64,000 nt of DNA from Massilia sp. PDC64 (GTDB lineage Bacteria > Pseudomonadota > Gammaproteobacteria > Burkholderiales > Burkholderiaceae_D): assembly GCF_900101265.1 (NCBI RefSeq), contig NZ_FMZS01000011.1, positions 124,001-188,000 on the forward strand, read 5' to 3'. The notes under the pieces were generated by a model. That model was not told where the DNA came from, did not search any database, and saw nothing but the letters and a program-made list of their open reading frames with translations. A program made the translations under genes and the position numbers. Below are positions 1 to 13,000 of the stretch, piece after piece; within the stretch, counting starts at the first letter, position 1; every line of letters begins with the position of its first letter.

Positions 1-3000
1 GCGCAGCAGCGCGAATTCCGGCCACAGGCGTGCGAGGCACGGGTCCGTCACTTCGCCGTCGATCTCGAAGCCCCCGTCATACGTCTCGCGCGCGTCGCCG
101 CCGGAGAAGTGGGCCAGCGCCGTCCTGCACGCGACGGGCAGCGGCCGGTCGAGATTCGAGCGCCACAGCGCGACGAGGGTCTCCAGCCGGGCGAGCGCTT
201 CGCCCCGCTCCAGCGGCGCCATCGCGAGGCTCGCGTCGCGCGCGACGAGCACCCCGCCCACGCGCTCGCCCATCGCGGCGGCCGCCAGCTGGCGCAGCCA
301 CGGGCCGATCAGTTTGTCGCCGCGCGGCTCGCCCTTGCGGTCCAGCACCTTGGACGACATCTGCAGCAGCCACACGGTGTCCTCGTCGTTGCTGCGCAGG
401 CGGTCGATCCAGTCCTCGATGCGCACGCCGCCCACCTCGGCGCTGACGACGAGTTTCGGCGCCTGCTTCGGATAGCGCGCGCCGGCCGCGAGCCAAGCGC
501 GGCGCACGGGGACGAGGTCGTCGACGAGCTGCTGCTGCCACTGCCGGCCCACGAGGCCGATCGGCAGCACGCCTTCGCGCGCGAGCCGTGCCGCGCGCGT
601 CTCCAGCACGTGGCGCACCTCGTGCGGGGCTTCCGGCGTGCCGCTGTCGTCCAGCAGCGTGTCTTCCAGGAAGTAGCGGTCGAGCGCATCGAGCGAGAAC
701 GGTTCCTCGTCCTCGCCGACGACTTCCAGGTCCGTGAACGTGACGCCGAGGCGGCGCCGGAAGAAGAAGCGCGCGGGCTGGCGCAGGAAGCTCGCAAGCT
801 CGCCGAGCGTGAGCCGGTAGTCGGCATCCAGTTCGAACGGCGGCAGCGCGTCGTCGTCGCCGACGCCCGTGGCTTCGGCCCCGTGCGCTGCGTCGGCGCG
901 GTGCGCCGACCGCCACTCGCCCGCATACGTGAGCAGGCCGCCCCGCTCGAAGTAGCGGCGCGAGAACGGCTGCAGCGCGTGCACCGTCGTGCGCTCGGCC
1001 AGGTCCAGGTCCCAGCCGGCGGCAAGATAATCGCGCAGCTGCGACACGAGCACGGACGCCGGCTGCTCCGTGTTGTCGCGCACGTTGCGGCCCACCCAGC
1101 TCACGTACAGCTTTTCGCGCGCGGCGAGGACCGCTTCCAGCATCAGGTAGCGGTCATCGTCGCGGCGCGAGCGGTCGCCGGGACGCGAGAGGCCCGGCAA
1201 CGCGAGCAGGTCGAAGTCCGATTGATGGCCGCGGCGCGGGAAGTCGCCGTCGTTCATGCCGAGCAGGCACACGACGCGGAACGGCACGGCGCGCATCGGC
1301 ATCAGGGTGCAGAACGTGACGCCGCCCGACACGAACTGGTGCGACAGCGCCGGCTGGTCCAGCTGGCCGAGCCACGCCTCGCGCATCACGGCGAGCGACA
1401 CGGGTTCGTCGAACAACGCGTTCTCGCAGATCTCCAGCCAGCATTGCAGCGCTTCTTCCAGCTGGTGCAGCATCAGGCGGTCTTCCTCGTTCGTCGCGCG
1501 GAAGAAGCGGGCCAGCAGCGCGCGGGCGCAATCGCCCCAAGCCATCGGCGTCTGGACGCGGTCCAGGTCTTCGCGCCACGCGAGCAGCGCCTCGACGAGT
1601 TCCGCCAGCGAGCCCGCGAGAGCCGCATCGAGGCCGCCCACTTCCGGATACGGTTCGATGTCGCGGAAACTGGCGCCGTGGCCCGTCGCATAGCCGAGCA
1701 GCATGCGGCGCACGCCGAACAGCCAGGAATTCTGTTCGCCCGCGGAACCGAGCCCGAGGCCCGCGCGGTGGCGCTGGTCCAGGCCCCAGCGCACGCTGGC
1801 GCCCTCGATCCAGTGGCCGAGGATGGGCAGGTCCGCTTCTTCCAGCCCGAAGCGGGCGGCCAGCGCCGGCACGTCGAGCAGGTCGCGCACTTCGCTCTGG
1901 CGGCAGCGCTGCTGCGGCAGGCGCAGCAGCCATTCGAGTGCGACCAACAAAGGATTGACGCTGCGGTCCTTCACGTCGCCGATCTCGAACGGGATGTAGC
2001 GCGGGTCGCTGCGCTTGTGCTGGTCGAACACGGCGTGGACGGCCGCGGAGAAGGCCTCGATATCCGGCACCATCACGACCACGTCGCGGGGCCGCAAAGG
2101 GTCCTCTCGCTCTTCCGCGAACCACGACAGCAGCTGGTCGTGCAACACCTCCACTTCGCGCTGGGCGCTGTGGGCGATGTGGAATTCGATCGACCGGTCT
2201 TCAAGCGGCGGCGGCGTGTGCGGATGCTCGGACAGCGGCAGCAGGTCGCGCACGGCGGCCTGCACCTGGCCGAGGAGAGTCTCGGGCTCGTCGTCCGAGA
2301 ACAGGTCGATGCGCAGGTTGCCGAATTGCGCGCCCTCGCCGTTGTCGAATTCGTCGAGCATGCGCACGAAGTCGCGCCCCTGCCGTCCCCAGCTCGCGAG
2401 CAGCGGGTGGCTGTGCGCGTGCAGCTGCTCGACGGGGATCTCGGACAAATCGCTGCCGTTGCGGTGCTGCTGGCGTTTATACGCGGCGCGCAGCAGCTCG
2501 CGGCCTTCGATGATGTCGCCCCAGTAGAACCGGCACGGGTTCGGCACGGCGATCAGCACCTGGGTGTGGCGCGACAGGCCCGCCATCGCCTGGATCGTCT
2601 GGTACGGCAACGTGGACATGCCGAACAGGATCACGCGGCGCGGCAGGCGCAGCACGGGTTCGCGGTCTTCCGTCACTGCCGCCATGAATTGCTGGTGGAT
2701 CGTCGCGCGGCCGGACCAGCGGCGCTCCGGCGGCAGGCTCGCGTGGATCTCGCGCCAGAGCTGCGCCTGCCAGCACTGGTCCGGCGCCAGCGGGATCGGA
2801 TCGCCTCCGGGGCGGCGCAACTGGTCGCGGTCTTCCGCCCAGTCCGTGAGCCAGTCGGCGCGGTAGACCTGGTACTGGTCGTACAGGTCCGCAAGGCGCT
2901 CGGCCAGCTGCAGGCGGCGCTCGGCGTCGCCGTCGTTCAGGAAGTGGCGCAACGGTTCGAATTTTTCCTTGTCCAGCACCTCGGGCAGCAGGCGCATCAG

Positions 3001-3306
3001 GCGCCACGTGAGCGCGTCCTTGTCGAACGGCGAACGGCGCGGCACCCGTTCCGGGCCCAGCATGCCGCGGTAGGCTTCCCACTGGAAGCGCGCCGGCAGC
3101 GCCACGCGCGTGGCCGCGCACACGCCCAGCTCCTCCGCCAGCGCGATCTTGAGCCACTCGGCGACGCCGTTGGACTGGACGAGCATGATCTCTTCTTCCA
3201 GCGGACCGAGCGGATTGTCGCGCAGCCAGTCGAAGACGGCGGCGCGCAACAGCTCCATCTGGTTGCCGTGCAGGATGAGGAGGCCGGGGCGGATCGGGGA
3301 TGGCAT
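1..3306 (-). CDS. recC: RecBCD nuclease subunit RecC (3' end cut by window)
   Basis: Product: the exonuclease V gamma chain, which in RecBCD recognises Chi and guides the unwound strands during double-strand-break repair in the cytoplasm. The frame is open from the ATG at 3306 to base 1 (1102 codons) and begins MPSPIRPGLLILHGNQ, the usual RecC start. Features of the inactive helicase-like fold are visible, such as VMVPDIEAFS near 2070 and CLLGMNDGDFPRRG near 1260. Family members are about 1100-1150 residues, so only a short C-terminal part is missing. Gene order in related bacteria predicts recB and recD further left, outside the window. The start lies about 70 bases from the stop of the next minus-strand gene, so they could be co-transcribed. 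An uninterrupted plus-strand frame over 109-3363 is a codon-bias shadow. Confidence 0.93.
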   Translation of the reverse strand, partial: MPSPIRPGLLILHGNQMELLRAAVFDWLRDNPLGPLEEEIMLVQSNGVAEWLKIALAEELGVCAATRVALPARFQWEAYRGMLGPERVPRRSPFDKDALTWRLMRLLPEVLDKEKFEPLRHFLNDGDAERRLQLAERLADLYDQYQVYRADWLTDWAEDRDQLRRPGGDPIPLAPDQCWQAQLWREIHASLPPERRWSGRATIHQQFMAAVTEDREPVLRLPRRVILFGMSTLPYQTIQAMAGLSRHTQVLIAVPNPCRFYWGDIIEGRELLRAAYKRQQHRNGSDLSEIPVEQLHAHSHPLLASWGRQGRDFVRMLDEFDNGEGAQFGNLRIDLFSDDEPETLLGQVQAAVRDLLPLSEHPHTPPPLEDRSIEFHIAHSAQREVEVLHDQLLSWFAEEREDPLRPRDVVVMVPDIEAFSAAVHAVFDQHKRSDPRYIPFEIGDVKDRSVNPLLVALEWLLRLPQQRCRQSEVRDLLDVPALAARFGLEEADLPILGHWIEGASVRWGLDQRHRAGLGLGSAGEQNSWLFGVRRMLLGYATGHGASFRDIEPYPEVGGLDAALAGSLAELVEALLAWREDLDRVQTPMAWGDCARALLARFFRATNEEDRLMLHQLEEALQCWLEICENALFDEPVSLAVMREAWLGQLDQPALSHQFVSGGVTFCTLMPMRAVPFRVVCLLGMNDGDFPRRGHQSDFDLLALPGLSRPGDRSRRDDDRYLMLEAVLAAREKLYVSWVGRNVRDNTEQPASVLVSQLRDYLAAGWDLDLAERTTVHALQPFSRRYFERGGLLTYAGEWRSAHRADAAHGAEATGVGDDDALPPFELDADYRLTLGELASFLRQPARFFFRRRLGVTFTDLEVVGEDEEPFSLDALDRYFLEDTLLDDSGTPEAPHEVRHVLETRAARLAREGVLPIGLVGRQWQQQLVDDLVPVRRAWLAAGARYPKQAPKLVVSAEVGGVRIEDWIDRLRSNDEDTVWLLQMSSKVLDRKGEPRGDKLIGPWLRQLAAAAMGERVGGVLVARDASLAMAPLERGEALARLETLVALWRSNLDRPLPVACRTALAHFSGGDARETYDGGFEIDGEVTDPCLARLWPEFALLR

Positions 3307-3375
3307 GACGGGACGTGGCGAAGAGACTCGCGCAGCATACTACTTCCGGGCGGCCGGCGGTAGAGCTGGCGGGTA

Positions 3376-6357
<2,982 letters not shown>

Positions 6358-6455
6358 AAGGTGGGCGAACGCTAATTGCCGTGCGGAAATTTTTCGATGT
6401 TTGCTAGTATGTCCGAATCGGGCCGAAATGGCGAGCTTAACAATAAGGAATACAT

Positions 6456-8495
6456 ATGCGTGAAGCGGATAACGGGCAATTCGACCCCTGGTTGTGGCTG
6501 GAAGACGTCGATTCCGACCGTGCGCTCGGCTGGGTGGCCGACCGCAATGCGGAAACGGAACGCGAACTCACCGCCCTGCCGGGCTACGCGGCCCTGCGCA
6601 CGCGGCTGAAGACGATCCTCGACTCGCGCGACCGCATCCCCTACGCCGGCCATCACGCCGGCCGGTTCTACAACTTCTGGCGCGACGCCGACCACGAACG
6701 GGGCATCTGGCGCCGCACCACGCTGGACGAATACCGCAAACCGGAACCCGCCTGGGAAACGGTGCTGGACCTGGACGCCCTCGCCCGCGTTGAAAACGAG
6801 AACTGGGTGTGGGCCGGCGTGACGTTCCTGGAACCCCACGGCACGCGCTGCCTCGTCTCCCTGTCGCGCGGCGGCGGGGATGCCCACGTCGTGCGCGAAT
6901 TCGACGTGGCGACGCTCGCCTTCGTCGACGGCGGTTTTACGCTGCCGGAAGCGAAGACGAGCGCCGGCTGGATCGACGCGGACACGCTGTTCGTGGCAAC
7001 GGACTTCGGCCCCGGGTCGATGACCGAGTCCGGCTACCCGCGCATCGTCAAGGCCTGGCGGCGCGGGACGCCGCTGGAAGACGCCACGCCCGTCTACGAG
7101 GCACGGGAAGACGATCTGTCCGTCTCCGCCTGGCAGGATCCGACGCCCGGCCACGAGCGCCAGTTCGTGCTGCGCCAGATCGATTTCTACAGCAGCGAGT
7201 TGTTCCTGCGCGATCCCGCGAGCGGGCAGCTGACGCCCATCGACAAGCCGCTGGATGCGAACGCGTTCGCGCTGCGCGACCAGTTCATCGTCGAGCTGCG
7301 CTCGGACTGGACGCCAGCGGACCGGACCTGGCCGCAAGGCGCCCTGCTCGCCATCGGCTTCGACCGCTTCCTGGCAGGCAGCCGCGAGTTCGACGTGCTG
7401 TTCGAACCCACGCCGACGACGTCGCTGGACGGCATCGCGGCCACGCGGGACGCCCTCTTCCTCACCATCCTCGACAACGTCAAGAACCGTATCGTCGAAT
7501 GGCAGCGCGTGGACGGCCGCTGGCAGCGCCGCGACGTCGACGCGCCCGGCATGGGCGCGCTGCACGTGTCCGCCGTCGACGAGTACGAGTCGGACCAGGC
7601 TTTTCTCACCGTCACCGATTTCCTCACGCCGAGCAGCCTGTACCTGATGGAGGCCGGCCGCGACGGCCGCGAACTGTTGAAATCCATGCCGGCGTTCTTC
7701 GACGCGGCGCCGTATGCCGTCAGCCAGTTCACGGCGGAGTCGCCCGACGGCACGCAGGTCCCCTATTTCGTCGTGATGCGCAGGGACGCGCCGCTGGACG
7801 GCACGCATCCGACCCTGTTGTATAGCTACGGCGGCTTCGAAGTGTCGCTCACGCCGTTCTACAGCGGCACGACGGGCGAGGCGTGGCTCGCGCAGGGCGG
7901 TGTGTACGTCCTGGCGAACATCCGAGGCGGCGGCGAGTTCGGCCCACGCTGGCACCAGGCGGCGCTGAAGGAAAACCGGCAAAAGGCGTTCGACGATTTC
8001 CTCGCCGTCGCCGAGGACGTCATCCGCCGCGGTATCACGAGTCCGCCCCACCTGGGCATCATGGGCGGCAGCAATGGCGGCCTGCTCGTGGGCGCGGCAT
8101 TGACGCAGCGTCCGGACCTGTTCGGCGCCGTCGCCTGCCAGGTGCCGCTGCTGGACATGCGCCGCTATCACGAGCTGCTGGCCGGCGCGTCGTGGATCGG
8201 CGAGTACGGCGATCCGGACGATCCCGACGAGTGGGACTATATCGCCCGCTATTCGCCTTACCAGAACGTGTCCCCCGACAAGCGCTATCCGCGCGTGCTG
8301 TTTACAACGTCGACCCGCGACGACCGCGTCCACCCGGGCCACGCGCGCAAGATGGCGGCGCGGATGCGCGAACAGGGGCACGACGTGCTGTACTGGGAAA
8401 ACACGGAGGGCGGCCATGCCGGCGCGGCGAACAACGAGCAGACGGCGACCATGTGGGCGCTGACCTATGCATTCTTGTTGAGGCAACTCAGATAA
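6456..8495 (+). CDS. Prolyl oligopeptidase family serine peptidase (S9A)
   Basis: A 679-residue soluble peptidase expected to cleave short peptides after proline in the cytoplasm; it has no signal peptide. The N-terminal part (to about residue 420) has the irregular repeats of a seven-blade propeller, and the C-terminal part is an alpha/beta hydrolase. The catalytic triad is readable: Ser539 in GIMGGSNGG, Asp622 in TSTRDDRVHPG and His654 in EGGHAGA. The length matches S9A enzymes. The start follows a purine-rich stretch (aataagga) upstream of ATG 6456. It is divergent from the CHASE kinase. Exact specificity (prolyl endopeptidase or oligopeptidase-B-like) cannot be fixed from sequence alone, but the beginning PWLWLEDV is the usual prolyl-oligopeptidase start. 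Confidence 0.92.
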   Translation: MREADNGQFDPWLWLEDVDSDRALGWVADRNAETERELTALPGYAALRTRLKTILDSRDRIPYAGHHAGRFYNFWRDADHERGIWRRTTLDEYRKPEPAWETVLDLDALARVENENWVWAGVTFLEPHGTRCLVSLSRGGGDAHVVREFDVATLAFVDGGFTLPEAKTSAGWIDADTLFVATDFGPGSMTESGYPRIVKAWRRGTPLEDATPVYEAREDDLSVSAWQDPTPGHERQFVLRQIDFYSSELFLRDPASGQLTPIDKPLDANAFALRDQFIVELRSDWTPADRTWPQGALLAIGFDRFLAGSREFDVLFEPTPTTSLDGIAATRDALFLTILDNVKNRIVEWQRVDGRWQRRDVDAPGMGALHVSAVDEYESDQAFLTVTDFLTPSSLYLMEAGRDGRELLKSMPAFFDAAPYAVSQFTAESPDGTQVPYFVVMRRDAPLDGTHPTLLYSYGGFEVSLTPFYSGTTGEAWLAQGGVYVLANIRGGGEFGPRWHQAALKENRQKAFDDFLAVAEDVIRRGITSPPHLGIMGGSNGGLLVGAALTQRPDLFGAVACQVPLLDMRRYHELLAGASWIGEYGDPDDPDEWDYIARYSPYQNVSPDKRYPRVLFTTSTRDDRVHPGHARKMAARMREQGHDVLYWENTEGGHAGAANNEQTATMWALTYAFLLRQLR

Positions 8496-8660
8496 TTGCG
8501 CGTGGAAAACGTCTGGGATGACCCGTTTCTCCGGTAACCATCAGTTATCAAGCTAACGCAACTGGCACATTCGGTATGAAACTAGCAGGGTTGCTAGGAC
8601 GCTAAATGAATGTTGCATGGAATACTTGTCTCTCACACATCTTTCCATGGAGGAGCGGCG

Positions 8661-8933
8661 ATGGCTAATGATTTCGTTACCGAAGCAAGCCTGCGGGAAC
8701 CGTCGGCAGGCACCCTGATGAAAACGCCCGCATCCCTGGCGCCCTCCATCAGCGATCTGAAGAAGTACCGGATCAGCAAACGGGAGAGCCAGGAAAAATT
8801 CTGGGGTCGTTTTGGCGTTACGCAATCCAGCGGCAGCCGCTTCGAAACGGGTCTGGCCATTCCGGCCCCGGTCGCCCTGCTGTTGAAGCTCTATGTCAAC
8901 GGCAAGCTCAACGATGGTGATCTTCTGGGGTAA
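8661..8933 (+). CDS. Small helix-turn-helix DNA-binding protein
   Basis: A 90-residue protein with a Cro/XRE-like helix-turn-helix: SDLKKYRISKRESQEKFWG then RFGVTQSSGSRFETG (about residues 31-68). Related small proteins with the FW-R-GVTQS-GSR-E signature are common in Oxalobacteraceae. The start at 8661 is chosen because GGAGGAG (8648-8655) sits just upstream; an in-frame ATG at 8610 lacks such a site. Its last 26 bases overlap the 3' end of the convergent luxR-type gene, so the transcripts are complementary at their ends. Role unknown; a regulator of nearby genes is plausible. Confidence 0.75.
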   Translation: MANDFVTEASLREPSAGTLMKTPASLAPSISDLKKYRISKRESQEKFWGRFGVTQSSGSRFETGLAIPAPVALLLKLYVNGKLNDGDLLG

Positions 8934-9639
8934 TCAACCCCAGCGAGATTGCTCTCACGACCGCCTGTTGCCGGGTGTTGACGTTGAACTTCTGGCGAAT
9001 ATTGCCCATATGGAAGTTCACCGTCGCCTCGGAACAGCCGGTGATTTTTGAAATTTCCCACGACGATTTGCCCACCATGACCCAGTTGAGCACTTCCAGC
9101 TCGCGCGGGGTCAGGCGCGGCGCCGCTTCCTGCGCCGGCGGCGGGCAGAACCGCACACCGGACGCATACGCATAATCCCGCACCAGCGCCAGATCGGGCA
9201 GCATGCTCGACACATCGCGCAGGAACGCGCCATCCGCCGGCGTATCGACGGCAAAACTCAGCAGGCCAAACTCCCCGTTCGGACCATGGATCGGAAACGT
9301 CACGCCGGCGCGGATGCCGTACGTGCACGCTTCTTCGTACAGGGCGCGCTGGGCCGGGCTGCGGAAGATGTCCGGCTGCCAGATCAGCGGCAACGTGGTG
9401 GCCAGGCAATGGCTGACGACGGGATCCACATAGGCGAACCGCTCGGCGTCATAGCGCTCGCGCCACTTCGTCGGGTAATTACTCTGTATGAACGCGTTTT
9501 CGAGCCGCGCATGGCGCGAGCCGGACATACCGAACAACACCTTCTCGAAACCATAGTGGCGGCCGAGGGCGAACAGCGCTTCGCCCCAACTGGACGCGGT
9601 GTCGGTATGTAACAACTCGTCCAAATCGACGGTTTTCAT
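8908..9639 (-). CDS. LuxR-type quorum-sensing regulator (solo)
   Basis: A 243-residue regulator with an N-terminal autoinducer-binding domain and a C-terminal GerE helix-turn-helix (LTPRELEVLNW, about residues 177-240). The six residues that mark acyl-homoserine-lactone receptors are all present: Trp59, Tyr63, Asp72, Pro73, Trp87 and Gly112. It should therefore bind an AHL-like signal and control transcription. No luxI synthase lies in the window, so this copy is a solo here. ATG 9639 is preferred over the upstream in-frame start (9675) because GCGAGG precedes it. A perfect 7-bp dyad lies 21 bases upstream (9661-9678) and may be an operator. Confidence 0.88.
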   Translation of the reverse strand: MKTVDLDELLHTDTASSWGEALFALGRHYGFEKVLFGMSGSRHARLENAFIQSNYPTKWRERYDAERFAYVDPVVSHCLATTLPLIWQPDIFRSPAQRALYEEACTYGIRAGVTFPIHGPNGEFGLLSFAVDTPADGAFLRDVSSMLPDLALVRDYAYASGVRFCPPPAQEAAPRLTPRELEVLNWVMVGKSSWEISKITGCSEATVNFHMGNIRQKFNVNTRQQAVVRAISLGLITPEDHHR

Positions 9640-9660
9640 GGATGCCTCGCGCTGTTGTAT

Positions 9661-9678
9661 GGGGTGTAATGACACCCC
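9661..9678. promoter_or_regulatory. Perfect 7-bp inverted repeat upstream of the luxR-type gene
   Basis: GGGGTGT, four bases (AATG), then ACACCCC: an exact dyad just upstream of the LuxR-type start at 9639. It could be a regulator's operator or a hairpin in the 5' leader of the mRNA. It does not match the classic 20-bp lux box, so the binder is unknown. Confidence 0.45.
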
Positions 9679-10033
9679 GCTATGCTAGTTGAGTTGTAAC
9701 CAAAAAGCACGAAAAATTGGTGTTTTATTCATTATGGCAGAGCTGTAACTCCGGATCAGTTGTCGTTCCGATACATCTTGAACAGACCCTGCCATTGAAT
9801 CGTGCGCCAGTCTTTACGATTTTCGATTATCCTCGCGCGAATTGTCCATTTAAAATTTCAAAAATGCAAGTTTATGTAGTAGCCGTAACAATCTTGTCCT
9901 GCAACATATATGTATGCTTGACTTGACCGGACACAGGTGTATCGTTGCGTTTTCTTGGCATTTAACAATGCGCGTTGTCTAAAACCCATGCGCGCCAGCC
10001 CTTCCGCTTTTCTCACTCGAGGATCTCTAGTCA
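9676..10033. other. AT-richer intergenic region between divergent luxR-type and poly-HAMP kinase genes
   Basis: About 360 bases without a convincing gene, visibly richer in A/T than the flanks. A 69-codon frame at 9717-9926 has no ribosome binding site and no recognisable features. The region must hold promoters for the two divergent genes, but no clear -35/-10 pair could be assigned. AGGATCTCTAG just before ATG 10034 gives a weak AGGA ribosome site. Confidence 0.5.
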
Positions 10034-13000
10034 ATGAATAACATGACCGACATGGCTGAACAGCTTGATGTCAAGCTGTTGCTGTCCACGCTGATGGCGC
10101 TGAAAAAAGGCGACTTCTCGGTACGCATGCCGTCCGACTGGACCGGCGTGTCCGGCAAGATCGCCGATACCCTGAACGACATCATCGAGACCAAGGAAAA
10201 GATGGTCGAGGCGGTCACCGAGGTGTCGCGTGTCGTCGGCCGCGAAGGCCACCTGACACAGCGCGCCTCCGTGCCCGGCGTCGTGGGCGGCTGGTCCACC
10301 ATCATCAGCTCGGTCAACACGCTGATCGACGACCTCGTGCGCCCGACGACGGAAATGGCGCGCGTCATCGGCGCCGTCGCGAAGGGCGATCTGTCGCAGA
10401 CGATGGCGCTGGAAGTGGACGGCCACCCGCTGAAGGGCCAGTACCTGCGCGCGGCGACCACGGCGAACACGATGGTGGAACAGCTGTCGTCGTTCTCGTC
10501 CGAGGTGACGCGTGTGGCAAGGGAAGTCGGTACGGAAGGTAAGCTGGGCGGCCAGGCATACGTCCCCGGCGTCGCGGGCACGTGGAAGGACTTGACGGAC
10601 TCCGTGAACTCAATGGCGGGTAACCTCACGTCGCAGGTGCGTAACATCGCGGAGGTGACCACCGCCGTGGCGAACGGCGACCTCTCCAAAAAGATCACGG
10701 TGGACGTGCGCGGCGAGATCCTGCAGCTGAAGGACACCATCAACGTGATGGTGGACCAGTTGCGCTCCTTCGCGTCCGAGGTGACCCGAGTCGCAAGGGA
10801 GGTCGGTACGGAAGGCAAGCTGGGCGGCCAGGCGTACGTGCCGGGCGTCGCGGGCACGTGGAAGGACTTGACCGACAACGTGAACTTCATGGCGTCCAAC
10901 CTCACGGGCCAGGTGCGTAACATCGCGGCGGTGACGACCGCGGTGGCGAACGGCGACCTGTCGAAAAAGATCACGGTGGACGTGAAAGGCGAGATTCTCG
11001 AACTGAAGAACACCATCAACGTGATGGTGGACCAGCTGTCCTCGTTCGCATCGGAGGTGACCCGCGTCGCGAGGGAGGTCGGTACGGAAGGTAAACTGGG
11101 CGGCCAGGCCGTCGTGAAAGGCGTCGCCGGCACGTGGAAGGACTTGACCGACTCCGTGAACTCGATGGCGGGTAACCTCACGGGCCAGGTGCGTAACATC
11201 GCGGACGTGACGACCGCCGTGGCGAACGGCGACCTCTCCAAGAAGATCACGGTGGACGTGAAGGGCGAGATTCTCGAGCTGAAGAACACCATCAACGTGA
11301 TGGTGGACCAGCTGAACTCCTTCGCATCCGAGGTGACCCGCGTGGCCCGAGAAGTGGGTACCGAGGGCAAGCTGGGCGGCCAGGCAAACGTGCCGGGTGT
11401 CGCGGGTACGTGGAAAGACCTGACGGACGGCGTGAACTCGATGGCGGGCAACCTGACGGCACAGGTGCGTAACATCGCGGAGGTGACCACCGCCGTGGCG
11501 AACGGCGACCTCTCCAAGAAGATCACGGTGGACGTGAAGGGCGAGATTCTCGAACTGAAGAACACCATCAACGTGATGGTGGACCAGCTGTCCTCGTTCG
11601 CATCCGAGGTGACCCGCGTGGCGCGCGAGGTGGGTACCGAGGGCAAGCTGGGCGGCCAGGCGTACGTGCCGGGCGTCGGCGGTACCTGGAAAGACCTGAC
11701 CGACAACGTGAACTTCATGGCGTCGAACCTGACGGGCCAGGTGCGTAACATCGCGGCGGTGACCACCGCCGTCGCGCGCGGCGACCTGTCGAAGAAGATC
11801 ACGGTGGACGTGAAGGGCGAGATCCTCGAACTGAAGGACACCATCAACGTGATGGTGGACCAGCTGTCCTCGTTCGCATCGGAGGTGACCCGCGTGGCGC
11901 GCGAGGTGGGTACCGAGGGCAAGCTGGGTGGCCAGGCAAACGTGTCCGGTGTCGCGGGTACGTGGAAGGACTTGACGGAGAACGTCAACCAGCTGGCGGC
12001 AAACCTGACGAACCAGATGCGCGCGATCGGCGAGGTGGCAACCGCCGTGACGCGCGGCGACCTGTCGCGTTCGATCCAGGTGGAAGCGCGCGGCGAGGTG
12101 TCGTACCTGAAGGACAACATCAACGAGATGATCCGCAACCTGAAGGAGACGACGCAGAAGAACGCCCAGCAGGACTGGCTGAAGACCAACCTGGCGCGCT
12201 TCACGCGACTGCTGCAGGGCCAGCGCGACCTGCAGGCCGTGACGAAGCTGATCCTGTCGGAACTGGCACCGCTCGTCTCCGCGCACCACGGCGTGTTCTA
12301 CATGATGGATTCGCAGGAAGCCGATGCGCGCCTGCGCATGATCGCGTCGTACGGCTACCGTTCGAGCAGAAAACTGCCGACGTCGTTCCTGCCGGGCGAA
12401 GGCCTCGTCGGCCAGTGCGCACTGGAGAAGACCCGCATCTGGCTGACGGACGTCCCGCGCGACTACATCGTCGTGTCGTCCGGTCTCGGTTCCGCGCCGC
12501 CGACCAACATCGTCGTGCTGCCGATCCTGTTCGAACAGCAGGTCAAGGCCGTCATCGAGATCGCGTCGCTGGACCGCTTCACGGAAACCCACCTGTCCTT
12601 CCTCGACCAGCTGATGGAATCGATCGGCGTCGTGCTGAACACGATCGAGGCGAACAGCCGTACCGAATCGCTGCTGACCCAGTCGCAGTCGCTGGCGCAG
12701 GAACTGCAGCAGACCAACCAGGAGCTGGCGGAAAAGGCGCGCCTGCTGTCCGAGCAGAACATCGAGGTGGAACGCAAGAACCGCGAGGTGGAACAGGCCA
12801 AGCTGGCGCTGGAAGAAAAGGCGACCCAGCTGGCGCTGTCCTCCAAGTACAAGTCCGAGTTCCTGGCCAACATGTCGCACGAACTGCGTACGCCGTTGAA
12901 CTCCCTGCTGATCCTCGCGCAGCAGCTGTCCGACAACCCGGAAGGCAACCTGACGCCGAAGCAGGTGGAATTCGCGAAGACGATCCACGGCTCCGGTTCC

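Noticed and set aside
109-3363. Long plus-strand open frame opposite recC
   Set aside because: It is codon-aligned with recC on the opposite strand and has Arg/Ala/His-rich sequence with no family features, as expected of a shadow in high-GC DNA.
8573-8588. TGGCAC resembling a sigma-54 -24 element
   Set aside because: The -12 TTGC element is missing at the required spacing.
9717-9926. 69-codon plus-strand frame in the intergenic region
   Set aside because: No ribosome binding site, unusual composition and no similarity recognised; the region is probably regulatory.
10532-12130. Repeat array as a CRISPR or non-coding satellite
   Set aside because: Units are 276 bases, contiguous without spacers, in frame and encode HAMP domains.
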